Virus record (IMG/VR): IMGVR_UViG_3300028388_002847
Location: 1-28,366 of that record
DNA: 28,366 nucleotides
Strand: one strand, 5' to 3'
Origin: a virus
The notes under the pieces are model-generated. The model made no database searches, had not been told where the DNA came from, and saw only the letters and a program-made list of their open reading frames with translations. The translations under genes were made by a program, and so were the position numbers. Shown piece by piece: positions 1-7,077 of the stretch; the stretch's first letter is position 1; the number at the start of each line of letters is the position of its first letter.

Positions 1-66
1 GCCCAGGGGTACTACCGTGACCACCACGGGTGCCTCCGCCGGGTCAAGCCGAAGAGGAGGGGCTGA
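1..66 (+). CDS. C-terminal end of an upstream gene (partial)
   Basis: The frame open from base 1 encodes 21 residues ending in a basic tail (RRVKPKRRG) and stops at TGA 64-66. That stop overlaps the ATG of the next gene (TGATG), the coupling pattern used throughout this strand, which is the main reason to call it coding. The start lies outside the window and too little is present to assign a function. Confidence 0.45.
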   Translation, partial: AQGYYRDHHGCLRRVKPKRRG

Positions 67-230
67 TGGGCAAGGGCGACAAGCGCCGGGAGACCCAGGT
101 CCCCGACGAAGTGTTCCAGGCCGCATGGGAGCGGACTTTCGGAGCGGGCCTTAGTGCGCCCCAAGAGAAAGAAGATTCGACCGGCTCCAGGGAGGGGGCA
201 AAGGATGAGCAGACGAAACCAGCACGATAA
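66..230 (+). CDS. Small MGKGDKRR-type phage protein
   Basis: A 54-residue hydrophilic protein starting MGKGDKRRETQV, with a short amphipathic stretch (VFQAAWERTFG). Small phage proteins with this N-terminus and a W-x-R-x-F motif are common in phage replication regions, but I know of no defined role. The ATG at 66 is preceded by a strong GAGGAGG ribosome-binding site at 53-59 and overlaps the previous stop. An in-frame ATG at 30 is less likely because it lacks such a site. The last 26 nt overlap the phosphoesterase gene. The acidic, Gly/Ser-rich C-terminus is probably disordered. Confidence 0.7.
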   Translation: MGKGDKRRETQVPDEVFQAAWERTFGAGLSAPQEKEDSTGSREGAKDEQTKPAR

Positions 231-1563
231 CCCCATCGACCACCAGGCCATCCTGGCCCTACGCACGGATGGGCTGACCTGGAAGGAGGTGGCCGAGGTC
301 ACCGGCTACGAAGGGAAGCCCACGACCCTCTGCTCCGCCCACCACCAGTGGGTGAAGCGCCGCCATGAGGACGCCGCCGAGGCGACCCGCCAGGCCCGGG
401 ATCCGGAGGACACCCAGCTCAACGACCGGGACACCTACACCCGGACCCTGACCGGGAAGGAGCTGACCGGGCTCCAGTCCCTGGAGGACCTGAGCCTCTT
501 CTTCGACGTGAACCACGACGAATGGGAGATCTCCGACTTCGCCGCCAAGGGGAACACCTGGCAACAGAAGGCGAGGGGGGAGAAGCCCACCAACCTGCAC
601 CAGTACGAGATCCGGGCCAGGTTCCGCCGCAGGCAGGAGGTCCTGGAGCCGGTGATGGAGGAGGCGTTTCAGTCCGTCCTCCCCGCCCTCCAGGAGCTGG
701 ACCTCACCATCGAACCCAAGCCCCGGGCGAAGGGGCTGGTGGAGGGCCGGTTCCTGGCCGAGATCGCCATCCACGACTCCCATTTCGGGATGCTCTCCTG
801 GGCTCCGGAGACCGGGGAGGACTACGACCTCGCCATCGCGGAGTCCGACTACGTCCGGTCCGGGCACACCCTGGTGGAGACCGCCGCCCAGATCTACCGA
901 CCGGAGCGGTTCCTCTACGTCGTAGGCCACGACCTGGTCCACATCGACGGGATGGTGGACGGGAAGATCCCGGCCACGGCCCGGGGGACCCCCCAGGACT
1001 TCGACTCCCGGCTCCCCAAGGTCTACCGGACCGTGGTGGAGTCGGTGGTGCGGGTGGCCGCCTACGCCGCCACCTACGCCCCCGTGGACATCGTCATCGT
1101 CCGGGGGAACCACGACAAGAACATCTCCTTCTACATCGGGGAGACCCTCCGTTCGCTGTTCATGAACCACGAACGGATCCACGTCCAGAACGAGCCCCGG
1201 GACCTGGTCTTCTACTCCTACGGAGGGAACACCCTGGGCCTGACCCACGGGGAGAAGATCCTCCGGAAGAAGAACAACCTGGTGAACATCTTCGCGGACG
1301 AGTGTCCACCGGAGATGTGGATCAGCTCGCACAAGGGGCTCCGGGAGATCCACACCGGCCACTTCCACAAGCGGATGCAGGGTGGCTACTACCCCCGGGG
1401 CGACATGGACGAGGAGCGGGGCGTGACGGTTCGCGCCCTCCCCGGGCTCACCGCCACCGACGCCTGGCACAAGGAGCAGGGATACCGCCACCGCCGGGCG
1501 GCCACCCTCATGGTCTTCGAACACGAAGGAGGCGTGGCGGGCCTCCATGAGGTTACACCGTAA
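205..1563 (+). CDS. Metallophosphoesterase (calcineurin-like), N-terminal HTH-like region
   Basis: A 452-residue protein. The first ~60 residues (ILALRTDGLTWKEVAEVTGY) look like a helix-turn-helix. The C-terminal ~270 residues carry the ordered metal-binding motifs of calcineurin-like phosphoesterases: DSH (D191, H193), GHD near residue 240, GNHD near 302, THGE near 353 and GHFH near 390. These motifs bind two divalent metals, and relatives include Mre11/SbcD nucleases and cyclic-nucleotide phosphodiesterases. Its place beside RuvC-like, helicase and PD-(D/E)XK genes favours a nucleic-acid substrate, but this is inference. I chose ATG 205 because GGAGGG lies 8 nt upstream. GTG 154 has a weaker site and would overlap the previous gene by 77 nt. 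Confidence 0.85.
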   Translation: MSRRNQHDNPIDHQAILALRTDGLTWKEVAEVTGYEGKPTTLCSAHHQWVKRRHEDAAEATRQARDPEDTQLNDRDTYTRTLTGKELTGLQSLEDLSLFFDVNHDEWEISDFAAKGNTWQQKARGEKPTNLHQYEIRARFRRRQEVLEPVMEEAFQSVLPALQELDLTIEPKPRAKGLVEGRFLAEIAIHDSHFGMLSWAPETGEDYDLAIAESDYVRSGHTLVETAAQIYRPERFLYVVGHDLVHIDGMVDGKIPATARGTPQDFDSRLPKVYRTVVESVVRVAAYAATYAPVDIVIVRGNHDKNISFYIGETLRSLFMNHERIHVQNEPRDLVFYSYGGNTLGLTHGEKILRKKNNLVNIFADECPPEMWISSHKGLREIHTGHFHKRMQGGYYPRGDMDEERGVTVRALPGLTATDAWHKEQGYRHRRAATLMVFEHEGGVAGLHEVTP

Positions 1564-2081
1564 TGCCCAGAACGCCGAGACCCAAGTACCGGACCATCCG
1601 GGACCTCCTGGAAGACGCCGTTGCCCTGGAGGCACCGTTGGCAGTATATTGGTGCGAGCGCATGGCGCGAGGGGAAATCCCGGCACCGGATCTGATGAAG
1701 ATCGAAGCTGTGGAACAGCTCCACGCGGTCATGCTTCTATCCCAGATCCACCCCAACCTGTACTCACTCAGGGACGGGTTGGCCAGACGCCTCCTGAAGG
1801 AGGAAGAGAGGAAACGCGATGAGGAACGCGAGCGCAAGAGAGCTGAACGCCGAGATCGACCGCCGGTACGGGAACGTCGAAGCGTTCCTGGATCTGATCC
1901 GGGGAGCGATGAAGCGGACAGGGACCAGCCAGGCGGAGCTGGCACGTCGCTCTGGGCACAACCCGAGCCACATCTGCCGGTGGCTGTCGAAGAAGGACAC
2001 GACGCGGGTGGTGCCGACGCTGGAGACCCGGATGGTCCTGGCGGAGACGATGGAGGAGATCCTCCAGGAGCAGGCCAGTGA
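1563..2081 (+). CDS. Hypothetical protein, C-terminal half dual-coding with an HTH gene
   Basis: A 172-residue ORF starting at ATG 1563, which overlaps the phosphoesterase stop (TAATG). Residues 1-85 look like a real helical domain (TIRDLLEDAVALEAPLAVYW, then a highly charged KEEERKRDEERERKR helix). The remainder is Gly/Asp/Pro-rich and is largely an alternate-frame reading of the HTH gene at 1819-2085. Even so, its TGA at 2079-2081 overlaps the GTG start of the resolvase (GTGA), exactly the coupling used elsewhere in this operon, so the full-length product may be made. I do not recognise a family. No clear slippery heptamer for frameshifting into the HTH frame was seen. Confidence 0.6.
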   Translation: MPRTPRPKYRTIRDLLEDAVALEAPLAVYWCERMARGEIPAPDLMKIEAVEQLHAVMLLSQIHPNLYSLRDGLARRLLKEEERKRDEERERKRAERRDRPPVRERRSVPGSDPGSDEADRDQPGGAGTSLWAQPEPHLPVAVEEGHDAGGADAGDPDGPGGDDGGDPPGAGQ

Positions 2082-2085
2082 GTAG
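1819..2085 (+). CDS. XRE-like helix-turn-helix DNA-binding protein
   Basis: An 88-residue protein. Residues ~25-80 fit an XRE/Cro-type helix-turn-helix: IRGAMKRTGTSQAELARRSG supplies helices 1-2, and NPSHICRWLSKK the recognition helix. It probably binds DNA as a small regulator or replication accessory; the operator is not identifiable here. AGAGAGG lies ~6-8 nt before ATG 1819. The gene is nested almost wholly inside the preceding ORF in another frame, and its TAG overlaps the resolvase start. An internal ATG at 1912 would give a shorter protein beginning right at the HTH, but it would remove part of helix 1. Confidence 0.75.
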   Translation: MRNASARELNAEIDRRYGNVEAFLDLIRGAMKRTGTSQAELARRSGHNPSHICRWLSKKDTTRVVPTLETRMVLAETMEEILQEQASE

Positions 2086-2584
2086 AACAGTGATGGGGCT
2101 CGACCCCTCGCTGACTGCCACGGGGGTTGCTCTGCCCAACGGCGAGACCCGGATCATCGTGCCGGGGAAGTGTTGCAAACGAGGGATGCCCAGGCTCCGC
2201 CGCATCCGGGACGCCGTGATGGCGCTCGTCAAGGAGCACGACGTGAACCTGGTGATGATCGAAGGCTACAGCTACGGGAGCCGGTACAGCCACGCCCACA
2301 GCCTGGGCGAGCTGGGTGGTGTTCTCAGGCTGGCCATCTTCGAACACCCTGGCGTCGAGTACATTGATGTACCCCCTTCCTCGCTGAAGAAGTATGCGAC
2401 GGGCAAGGGGAACGCGAACAAGGAGCTGGTCCTGGTCAACGCGATCAAGCGTCTCGACTACAAGGGCCACGACAACAACGAAGCCGACGCCCTCTGGCTC
2501 CGGGCGCTGGGACTGGAGGTGGATGGCAGGCCGATGGTGGACCTGCCGAAGACCCACCTTGAGGCCCTGGACAAGATCGGCTGA
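2078..2584 (+). CDS. RuvC-like Holliday junction resolvase (RNase H fold)
   Basis: A 168-residue protein with the acidic catalytic pattern of RuvC-type resolvases. The first strand is GLDPSLTATGVA (D9), the central strand is VMIEGYSYG (E62), and the C-terminal helix is HDNNEADALWL (D132, D137). Phage proteins of this size cut four-way and branched DNA to resolve recombination and replication intermediates before packaging. It starts with GTG at 2078, overlapping the two preceding stops within eight bases, with a GGAG-type site about 8 nt upstream. It fits the adjacent helicase, nuclease and polymerase genes. Confidence 0.85.
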   Translation: MSRTVMGLDPSLTATGVALPNGETRIIVPGKCCKRGMPRLRRIRDAVMALVKEHDVNLVMIEGYSYGSRYSHAHSLGELGGVLRLAIFEHPGVEYIDVPPSSLKKYATGKGNANKELVLVNAIKRLDYKGHDNNEADALWLRALGLEVDGRPMVDLPKTHLEALDKIG

Positions 2585-2605
2585 CCACACCCGAGAGGTG
2601 AATCC

Positions 2606-2878
2606 ATGCTTCAAGCACGAAACGTCCCACTCCAGGATGTGAACGACGTGCGTGATCGGGCGGAGGCCGAGGCTTCCCAGTCCGAGTACGCACGGGGCGT
2701 CCTGGACACGCTCCTCTGGCTCAACGGCGATGCAGGGATGCCGTTCCAGATGGAGCCGCACCGCTTCACCCAGGCCGACCGCGAGGACGCGGGTCCGGTA
2801 CCTGGCACTCTCACCAACTACGGCCCCGTCGAAGACGAGGACCAGCTCGACCTGGACTTCGAAGACGAGGAGGAGTAA
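2606..2878 (+). CDS. Small acidic protein of unknown function
   Basis: A 90-residue protein with an N-terminal helical part (DVRDRAEAEASQSEYARGVLDTLLWL) and a strongly acidic C-terminus (EDEDQLDLDFEDEEE). No family is recognised. The acidic tail resembles those by which phage ssDNA-binding and accessory proteins contact partners, but that is only an analogy. GAGAGGTG lies just upstream of ATG 2606, and the next gene starts 2 nt after the stop. Confidence 0.7.
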   Translation: MLQARNVPLQDVNDVRDRAEAEASQSEYARGVLDTLLWLNGDAGMPFQMEPHRFTQADREDAGPVPGTLTNYGPVEDEDQLDLDFEDEEE

Positions 2879-2880
2879 CC

Positions 2881-3486
2881 ATGGCTTTCGTTCTGACGCG
2901 GAGCGGAGACCGATTCGAAGCAGGGGATCCGGAGAGCTTCATCCCGGAGATCCTTCCGGTGGCGCAGACGCTCGCCCGGATCCCCCGCTTCAATGGTCAC
3001 CACGACCACAACTACTCCGTCGCGCACCACAGCGTGGCTGGAGCGATGGCCCTGGAAGAGGCGGGGCGGGATGATGCCGCCCTCCTGTTCCTGGTCCACG
3101 ACGCCCATGAGACCATCCTGGGCGACATCCCCTCCCCGCTGAAGCGGCACCTGGGGGAGGACTTCCGGGCCTACGAGCGGCGGCTGGAGCGCCACTTCAT
3201 GGCCTCCCTGGCCGGGCCCGCTTTCCAGAACCCCGAAGCCCGCAAGGCCGTGAAGGTGATGGACCGGATCATCGTAGCCGCCGAGGCCCAGTGCCTGGGG
3301 GTGGACGATGGCTGGACCGAGGAGCGGGAGGAGGAGTACGAGCGGATCGCTCTGCTCCAGCCGGGCCCCTGGCCCTCCCAGTCCCTCATCCGTTCCCGGG
3401 TGGAGCTGGTGCTTGGGATGGACACCCACTTCACCGTCGGCCTCATGGCCACGATGTACCAGGAAATCGGACAGGACCATGAGTGA
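2881..3486 (+). CDS. HD-domain phosphohydrolase (YfbR/DatZ-like)
   Basis: A 201-residue protein of the HD superfamily. The metal ligands follow the YfbR/DatZ order: His in YSVAHHS (H49/H50), HD in LVHDAHE (H73, D74) and a distal Asp in MDRIIVAAEAQ (D128). The N-terminal pattern SGDRFEAGDPE...ARIPRFNGH is typical of phage members. YfbR is a 5'-deoxynucleotidase. DatZ of Z-genome phages removes dATP as a triphosphohydrolase so that 2-aminoadenine is used instead. The sequence places it in the fold but does not settle the substrate. PolA and a DUF5664 diphosphohydrolase in the same operon make a dATP-related role plausible. The C-terminus overlaps the helicase start by 8 nt. Confidence 0.85.
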   Translation: MAFVLTRSGDRFEAGDPESFIPEILPVAQTLARIPRFNGHHDHNYSVAHHSVAGAMALEEAGRDDAALLFLVHDAHETILGDIPSPLKRHLGEDFRAYERRLERHFMASLAGPAFQNPEARKAVKVMDRIIVAAEAQCLGVDDGWTEEREEEYERIALLQPGPWPSQSLIRSRVELVLGMDTHFTVGLMATMYQEIGQDHE

Positions 3487-4678
3487 CCTGCTCTACCCCT
3501 TCCAGCGGGAGGGGGTGGACTTCCTGAAGTCCCGCCGTCGAGCCTACCTGGGTGACGAGATGGGGCTGGGGAAGACGGTCCAGGCCCTCGTTGCCGCTCA
3601 TGAGCTGGGCCTGGAGAGCGTCGTGGTAGTTTGCCCCGCATCCCTGAGCGACAACTGGGTCCAGGAGGGGCGGGAGTGGGCCCCTGGTGTCGATGTCCAC
3701 GCGGTCTCCTACGACCGGGTCCGGATCGACGGGAAGTTTCCCCTGGAGAGCCCCCAGGCAGTCATCCTGGACGAGGCCCACTACATCAAGAACCCGAAGG
3801 CCAAGCGGACGAAGACCATCGTGAAGCTCCTGCCGAAGGCGGAGCGGGTCTGGCTCCTGTCCGGGACCCCGATGCCGAACGACCCCCGGGAGCTGTACGT
3901 CCCGGCGCGGATCCTGAACCCGGCGGGGACCCGAGGCTTCACCGCCTGGAAGTGGATGCACACCTTCTGCCAGGTGGTGGAGACGATGTGGGGGCTCAAG
4001 GTGGTGGGCGTCAAGAACGCGGGTAAACTGCGCGAAATTTTCCGGGAATCCTTCCGGGGACGGCGGCTGAAACAGGTTGCCCTCGACCTCCCGCCCTTGC
4101 GGATCACGACCCAGTCGCTTCCGAAACTGCGGGACCTCCCCTCCGAGGTAGCCGAGCTGGCCACCGCCATGGTGGAGGAAGAGGAGACCACCGAGGGTGC
4201 CTCGCGCCTCCGGCGTCTCCTGGGGGAGCTGAAGGCTCCGATGGTGGCCGAGCAGATCAAGGAGGAGATGAAGGACGGCCAGTACGACGCCATCGTCATC
4301 ATGGCCTACCACCGGTCCGTCCTGGACACGCTGGAGGAGGAGCTGAGGTCCCTGGGCGTGTCCCGGATCGACGGCTCCACCCCGGCGAAGAAGCGCCAGG
4401 AGCAGGTGGACTTGTTCCAGGATGGTAATAATGCTATCTTCCTGGGCCAGCAGACGGCGGCTGGTGTCGGTGTGACGCTGACCCGAGCCTCCGAGCTGGT
4501 CCTGCTGGAGCCGAGCTGGTCGCCGGAAGACAACAACCAGGCGATCAAACGGATCCACCGCATCTCGCAGGACGCCCCGTGTCGGGCGCGGATCTTCATG
4601 ATCCCAGACACACTCGACGCCAGCGTCATGGGGACGCTGGCACGGAAGACGCGAATGATACAGGAGGTAGGATTGTGA
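3479..4678 (+). CDS. SNF2-type DEAH helicase/translocase
   Basis: A 399-residue SF2 ATPase, smaller than cellular SNF2 proteins but typical of compact phage versions. It shows the Q-like YPFQREGVDFL start, Walker A GDEMGLGKT (residues 25-33), Walker B DEAH near residue 98, motif III LSGTP near 135, and a C-terminal RecA lobe ending with motif VI QAIKRIHRISQ. It resembles SMARCAL1-like translocases, so fork remodelling or branch migration alongside the RuvC-like resolvase is a reasonable inference. ATG 3479 overlaps the HD gene's stop and is chosen because homologous sequence begins there. Upstream codons in this frame are a shadow of the HD gene. The ribosome-binding site is weak, suggesting coupling. 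Confidence 0.9.
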   Translation: MSDLLYPFQREGVDFLKSRRRAYLGDEMGLGKTVQALVAAHELGLESVVVVCPASLSDNWVQEGREWAPGVDVHAVSYDRVRIDGKFPLESPQAVILDEAHYIKNPKAKRTKTIVKLLPKAERVWLLSGTPMPNDPRELYVPARILNPAGTRGFTAWKWMHTFCQVVETMWGLKVVGVKNAGKLREIFRESFRGRRLKQVALDLPPLRITTQSLPKLRDLPSEVAELATAMVEEEETTEGASRLRRLLGELKAPMVAEQIKEEMKDGQYDAIVIMAYHRSVLDTLEEELRSLGVSRIDGSTPAKKRQEQVDLFQDGNNAIFLGQQTAAGVGVTLTRASELVLLEPSWSPEDNNQAIKRIHRISQDAPCRARIFMIPDTLDASVMGTLARKTRMIQEVGL

Positions 4679-5010
4679 ACGCCAAGGAGATGGACCGGCT
4701 ACTTCGCCGCCACGAAAACCTCTCCCTTCAGGGAATGAATCTCCGCTTCGCTGTTCTGGACATCGCTGAGGACCTGTCGGCTGGGAGAACGTCACCCTCC
4801 CGCGCCGCGCAAGGTCTTCGGGACGCCGCAGAGCGATACTACCGGGAAGTCGGGATTCCCGAAGCCAATGAGATCTACGAGCGCCTGGTGGAGATCCGCT
4901 CTGACATCCTCCCCGTCGTAGACAACCATGAGGACAAGTTTGTCCGCCGGGATCTCAACCGGGCCCTGGGCAACATCGGTTGCCTCATGGACACGCTGAG
5001 GAGACTCTGA
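4675..5010 (+). CDS. Small helical hypothetical protein
   Basis: A 111-residue, largely alpha-helical protein with heptad-like charged segments (AQGLRDAAERYYREVG, EIYERLVEIRSDILPVV, RRDLNRALGNIGCLMDTLRR). No family is recognised. Translation starts at GTG 4675 in a GTGA overlap with the helicase stop, preceded by a near-consensus AGGAGGT at about 6 nt spacing, which decides the start. Its own TGA overlaps the nuclease ATG (TGATG). Because it sits between a helicase and a nuclease it may be an accessory subunit, which is inference. Confidence 0.7.
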   Translation: MNAKEMDRLLRRHENLSLQGMNLRFAVLDIAEDLSAGRTSPSRAAQGLRDAAERYYREVGIPEANEIYERLVEIRSDILPVVDNHEDKFVRRDLNRALGNIGCLMDTLRRL

Positions 5011-6221
5011 TGCCCCCCGGAAAGCACAGCCGCCTTGGCGGATCGAAGGCGAAGCGGTGGCGCAACTGCCCCGGCTCCGTCGCCATGGAAGACGGGATCC
5101 CGAGCGAGTCGAACGAGCACACCTCCCTGGGCACCGCCGCCCATGAGCTGGCGGAGGTCTGCCTGGTGGAGGGCCAGCGCCCCCACAACTACATCGGGGA
5201 CACGTTCGACGGCCAGGATGGCCGGGTCCATGTGGTGGACCAGGAGATGGCCGACGCCGTCCTGGAGTACACCGAATTCTGCGAGGAGCTGATCCACCAG
5301 GCCCAGGAGCGGGACGGTGAGGTCTGGGTGGAGAAGCGGTTCGACCTGAAGCCGCTGAACCCGCCCGAGCCCATGTTCGGGACCGCCGACTTCGTGGCCT
5401 GGCTTCCCCGGCATGAGTCGGACCTGAGCGTCCTTCACGTCGTGGACTACAAGAACGGTGTCGGAGTCGAGGTCCTCGCAGGTGGGAACGACCAGCTCCT
5501 CATGTACATCGGGGGAGCCCTCCTGGAGACCGGCAAGATGCCGGACATCATCCGGGCGACCATCGTCCAGCCCCGGCACCATCACTACGACGGCCCCCGA
5601 ACCTGGGAGATGACCACGGAGGAATTCAGCGAGCGGTTCCGGGCCCTCATGGCCGACGCCCGCCGCGCCTCCGAGGATGACGGGACCAGCCTGGAGCCCG
5701 GCGACTGGTGCCAGTTTTGCAAGGCCCGGCCCCACTGCCCGGCCCACATGAAGCTGGCCGAGGTCACCACCCAGATGGCCTTCGAAGTCCTGGAGCCGGA
5801 GGAGGAGCGCAAGCTCCCGGCACCGACCCGCTTGACCAAGGATCAGCATCTTGCCATCTTGGAAGTCGCTGACCAGATCGAAGACTGGATCCACGCGGTC
5901 CGGGAACACGTCCACGAAGCCCTGGAGGCGGGCGAGGAGTACGAAGGGTGGGCTCTCGCTGAGAAGCGAGCCTACCGGAAGTGGGAGGACGAGGATGCTC
6001 TCCTGGAGTATCTGAAGCGGAAGCGGATCCCGAAGAAGGTCTACGAGGTCCGCAAGCTCCCCTCCCCGGCCCAGCTTGAGCGGGCCCTGAAGACACGGGA
6101 CGAGGACTTCCCGGACCACCTGGTGGTCAAGCAGTCCTCTGGCACCAAGCTGGTCAGGGCGGACAGCGGTGCCAAGCTGGTCGATCCGCCCGTCTACCGG
6201 TTCTTCGAACCACAGTCTTAA
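5010..6221 (+). CDS. Cas4-like PD-(D/E)XK nuclease (DUF2800 type)
   Basis: A 403-residue protein with the signatures of phage DUF2800/RecB-like nucleases: GTAAHELAE (residues ~41-49, the His element), GTADFV (Asp near 126) and DYKNG (D146, K148). Four cysteines, C20 and C234-x2-C237-x5-C243, are arranged as in Cas4/AddB iron-sulfur nucleases. Such enzymes degrade or process DNA ends with Mg2+ during recombination. The last ~120 residues (PAPTRLTKDQHLAIL onward, with repeated charged helices) are typical of the DUF2800 C-terminus. It is directly followed by the ssDNA-binding protein gene, a common nuclease-SSB pair in phages. Confidence 0.88.
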   Translation: MPPGKHSRLGGSKAKRWRNCPGSVAMEDGIPSESNEHTSLGTAAHELAEVCLVEGQRPHNYIGDTFDGQDGRVHVVDQEMADAVLEYTEFCEELIHQAQERDGEVWVEKRFDLKPLNPPEPMFGTADFVAWLPRHESDLSVLHVVDYKNGVGVEVLAGGNDQLLMYIGGALLETGKMPDIIRATIVQPRHHHYDGPRTWEMTTEEFSERFRALMADARRASEDDGTSLEPGDWCQFCKARPHCPAHMKLAEVTTQMAFEVLEPEEERKLPAPTRLTKDQHLAILEVADQIEDWIHAVREHVHEALEAGEEYEGWALAEKRAYRKWEDEDALLEYLKRKRIPKKVYEVRKLPSPAQLERALKTRDEDFPDHLVVKQSSGTKLVRADSGAKLVDPPVYRFFEPQS

Positions 6222-6241
6222 CAGTCACCACGGAGGACACG

Positions 6242-6865
6242 ATGTCCAAGGTACTCACCACCCCCGAAGCCACTCTCAGCTACCCGAGTGTCTTCACCCC
6301 CCGGGCCATGAACGAGGGCGAGACGCCCAAGTACGAGGCGACCTTCGTCTTCGGGCCCGACGCCGACCTCACCGAGATCCGCCAGGCCATCCGGAAGGTG
6401 GGCCAGGACAAGTGGGGCGAGAAGTTTCAGGAGATGCTCAAGTCCGGCAAGGTCCGGCTCCCCCTCCGCATCGACTGGGAGGAGAAGGGCTACCCGGAGG
6501 ACTCCACGTTCTTCGCGGCCCGCTCCCACAACAAGCCCGGCGTGGTCAGCGTCTACCCGTCGGAGCACGACCCCAGCAAGCCCGCTCTCATCGAAGACGA
6601 GAGCAAGATCTACCCGGGGTGCATCGTGAAGGGCCTGGTGTCCTGCTACGCCTACACCAAGCCCCAGCCCGGGATCACCTTCGGGCTGGAGGGTCTCCAG
6701 AAGATCCGCGACGGCGAGCGGCTGGATGGCCGCGTGAACGCGCAGTCCGTCTTCGAAGTGGACGAGTCGGCCTTCGCCGCACTCGACAACGCCCTCGACT
6801 CCGACGAGGAGACCGAGGAGCCCTCCACCGAGAGCGATGACATCATGGCGATGCTTGGCGGCTGA
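6242..6865 (+). CDS. ssDNA-binding protein, DUF2815 type
   Basis: A 207-residue protein matching the layout of DUF2815 phage proteins. The N-terminus is LTTPEATLSYPSVFTPRAMN with EGETPKYEATFVF, the middle section is basic and aromatic (YPEDSTFFAARSHNKPGVVSV), and a YPGCIVKGLVSCYAY strand precedes the Gly-rich GITFGLEGLQKIRDG segment. The tail is acidic (DSDEETEEPSTESDD), as in OB-fold phage SSBs such as T7 gp2.5, where it contacts replication partners. The start has GGAGG about 6 nt upstream. The gene ends one base before the structured non-coding gap. Confidence 0.85.
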   Translation: MSKVLTTPEATLSYPSVFTPRAMNEGETPKYEATFVFGPDADLTEIRQAIRKVGQDKWGEKFQEMLKSGKVRLPLRIDWEEKGYPEDSTFFAARSHNKPGVVSVYPSEHDPSKPALIEDESKIYPGCIVKGLVSCYAYTKPQPGITFGLEGLQKIRDGERLDGRVNAQSVFEVDESAFAALDNALDSDEETEEPSTESDDIMAMLGG

Positions 6866-6917
6866 CCGCCGCTAACGCCTGGGGGGTGTTGACCGTGCCC
6901 CCGTCGCGTCCTGGCGG
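6866..6917 (+). other. Long interrupted hairpin after the SSB gene
   Basis: Immediately after the SSB stop, three consecutive helices stack: CCGCC 6866-6870 with GGCGG 6913-6917, ACGC 6875-6878 with GCGT 6906-6909, and GGGGG 6881-6885 with CCCCC 6898-6902. They are separated by small internal loops and closed by a ~12-nt loop. There is no U-tract, so it is not a classical intrinsic terminator. It may act as a transcript-end stabiliser or as the first part of a structured RNA locus. Confidence 0.5.
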
Positions 6918-6940
6918 TGTGAGCCCGCAACGGTCATTCG

Positions 6941-7020
6941 GGGGGCGGATATGGCTTCGACGGTTGGGAAGCCCGCTTGTCGGGACCGACCGGACCAGGG
7001 TTCGATTCCCTGCGCCTCCA
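6941..7020 (+). ncRNA. tmRNA tRNA-like domain without the mRNA-like domain (mini-tmRNA candidate)
   Basis: The 80-nt stretch folds as a tRNA-like domain. The acceptor stem is GGGGGCG 6941-6947 with CGCCTCC 7013-7019, including a G3-U70 wobble (6943/7017) and A73 at 7020. The T-arm is CAGGG-TTCGATT-CCCTG (6996-7012). As in tmRNA, there is no normal D-arm: TGGCTTCGACGG (6952-6963) matches the E. coli ssrA 5' element at 11 of 12 bases as I recall it, and GGAC (6992-6995) precedes the T-stem as in ssrA. Where tmRNA has pseudoknots and the tag ORF, there is only a helix, CGGTTGG 6961-6967 with CCGACCG 6986-6992, capped by CCCG-CTTGT-CGGG (6972-6984). No anticodon arm is present. G3-U70 and A73 are alanyl-tRNA synthetase identity elements. 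CCA is not encoded; the bases after A73 are CTA. Confidence 0.72.
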
Positions 7021-7025
7021 CTACA

Positions 7026-7077
7026 GCCCACCCCCACGCCCAGGATGGGCACGGTTGGGGAATCGCAGGGGGTGGGC
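7026..7077 (+). other. Three-way-junction RNA structure before the polymerase gene
   Basis: A perfect 10-bp stem, GCCCACCCCC 7026-7035 with GGGGGTGGGC 7068-7077, encloses two further hairpins. These are GCCCA-GGA-TGGGC (7038-7050) and CGGTT-GGGG-AATCG (7052-7065). It lies 6 nt after the tRNA-like domain and about 20 nt before the polymerase ribosome-binding site. It could be a leader that controls polymerase translation, a 3' stability element for the small RNA, or an origin structure; the sequence does not decide. Confidence 0.55.

Noticed and set aside
6889-6917. Promoter for the tRNA-like RNA (TTGACC at 6889-6894)
   Set aside because: No AT-rich -10 element follows at 16-19 nt. The TTGACC falls in the loop of the interrupted hairpin, so processing from the operon transcript is more likely.
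6941-7020. Ordinary tRNA-Ala gene
   Set aside because: Acceptor and T arms fit, but there is no D-stem and no 7-nt anticodon loop on a 5-bp stem. The D-region instead matches tmRNA.
6941-7020. Phage attachment site in ssrA
   Set aside because: Not fully excluded, but an att site would normally carry only the 3' end of ssrA next to an integrase. Here 5' and 3' elements are both present in the middle of replication genes and no integrase is seen.
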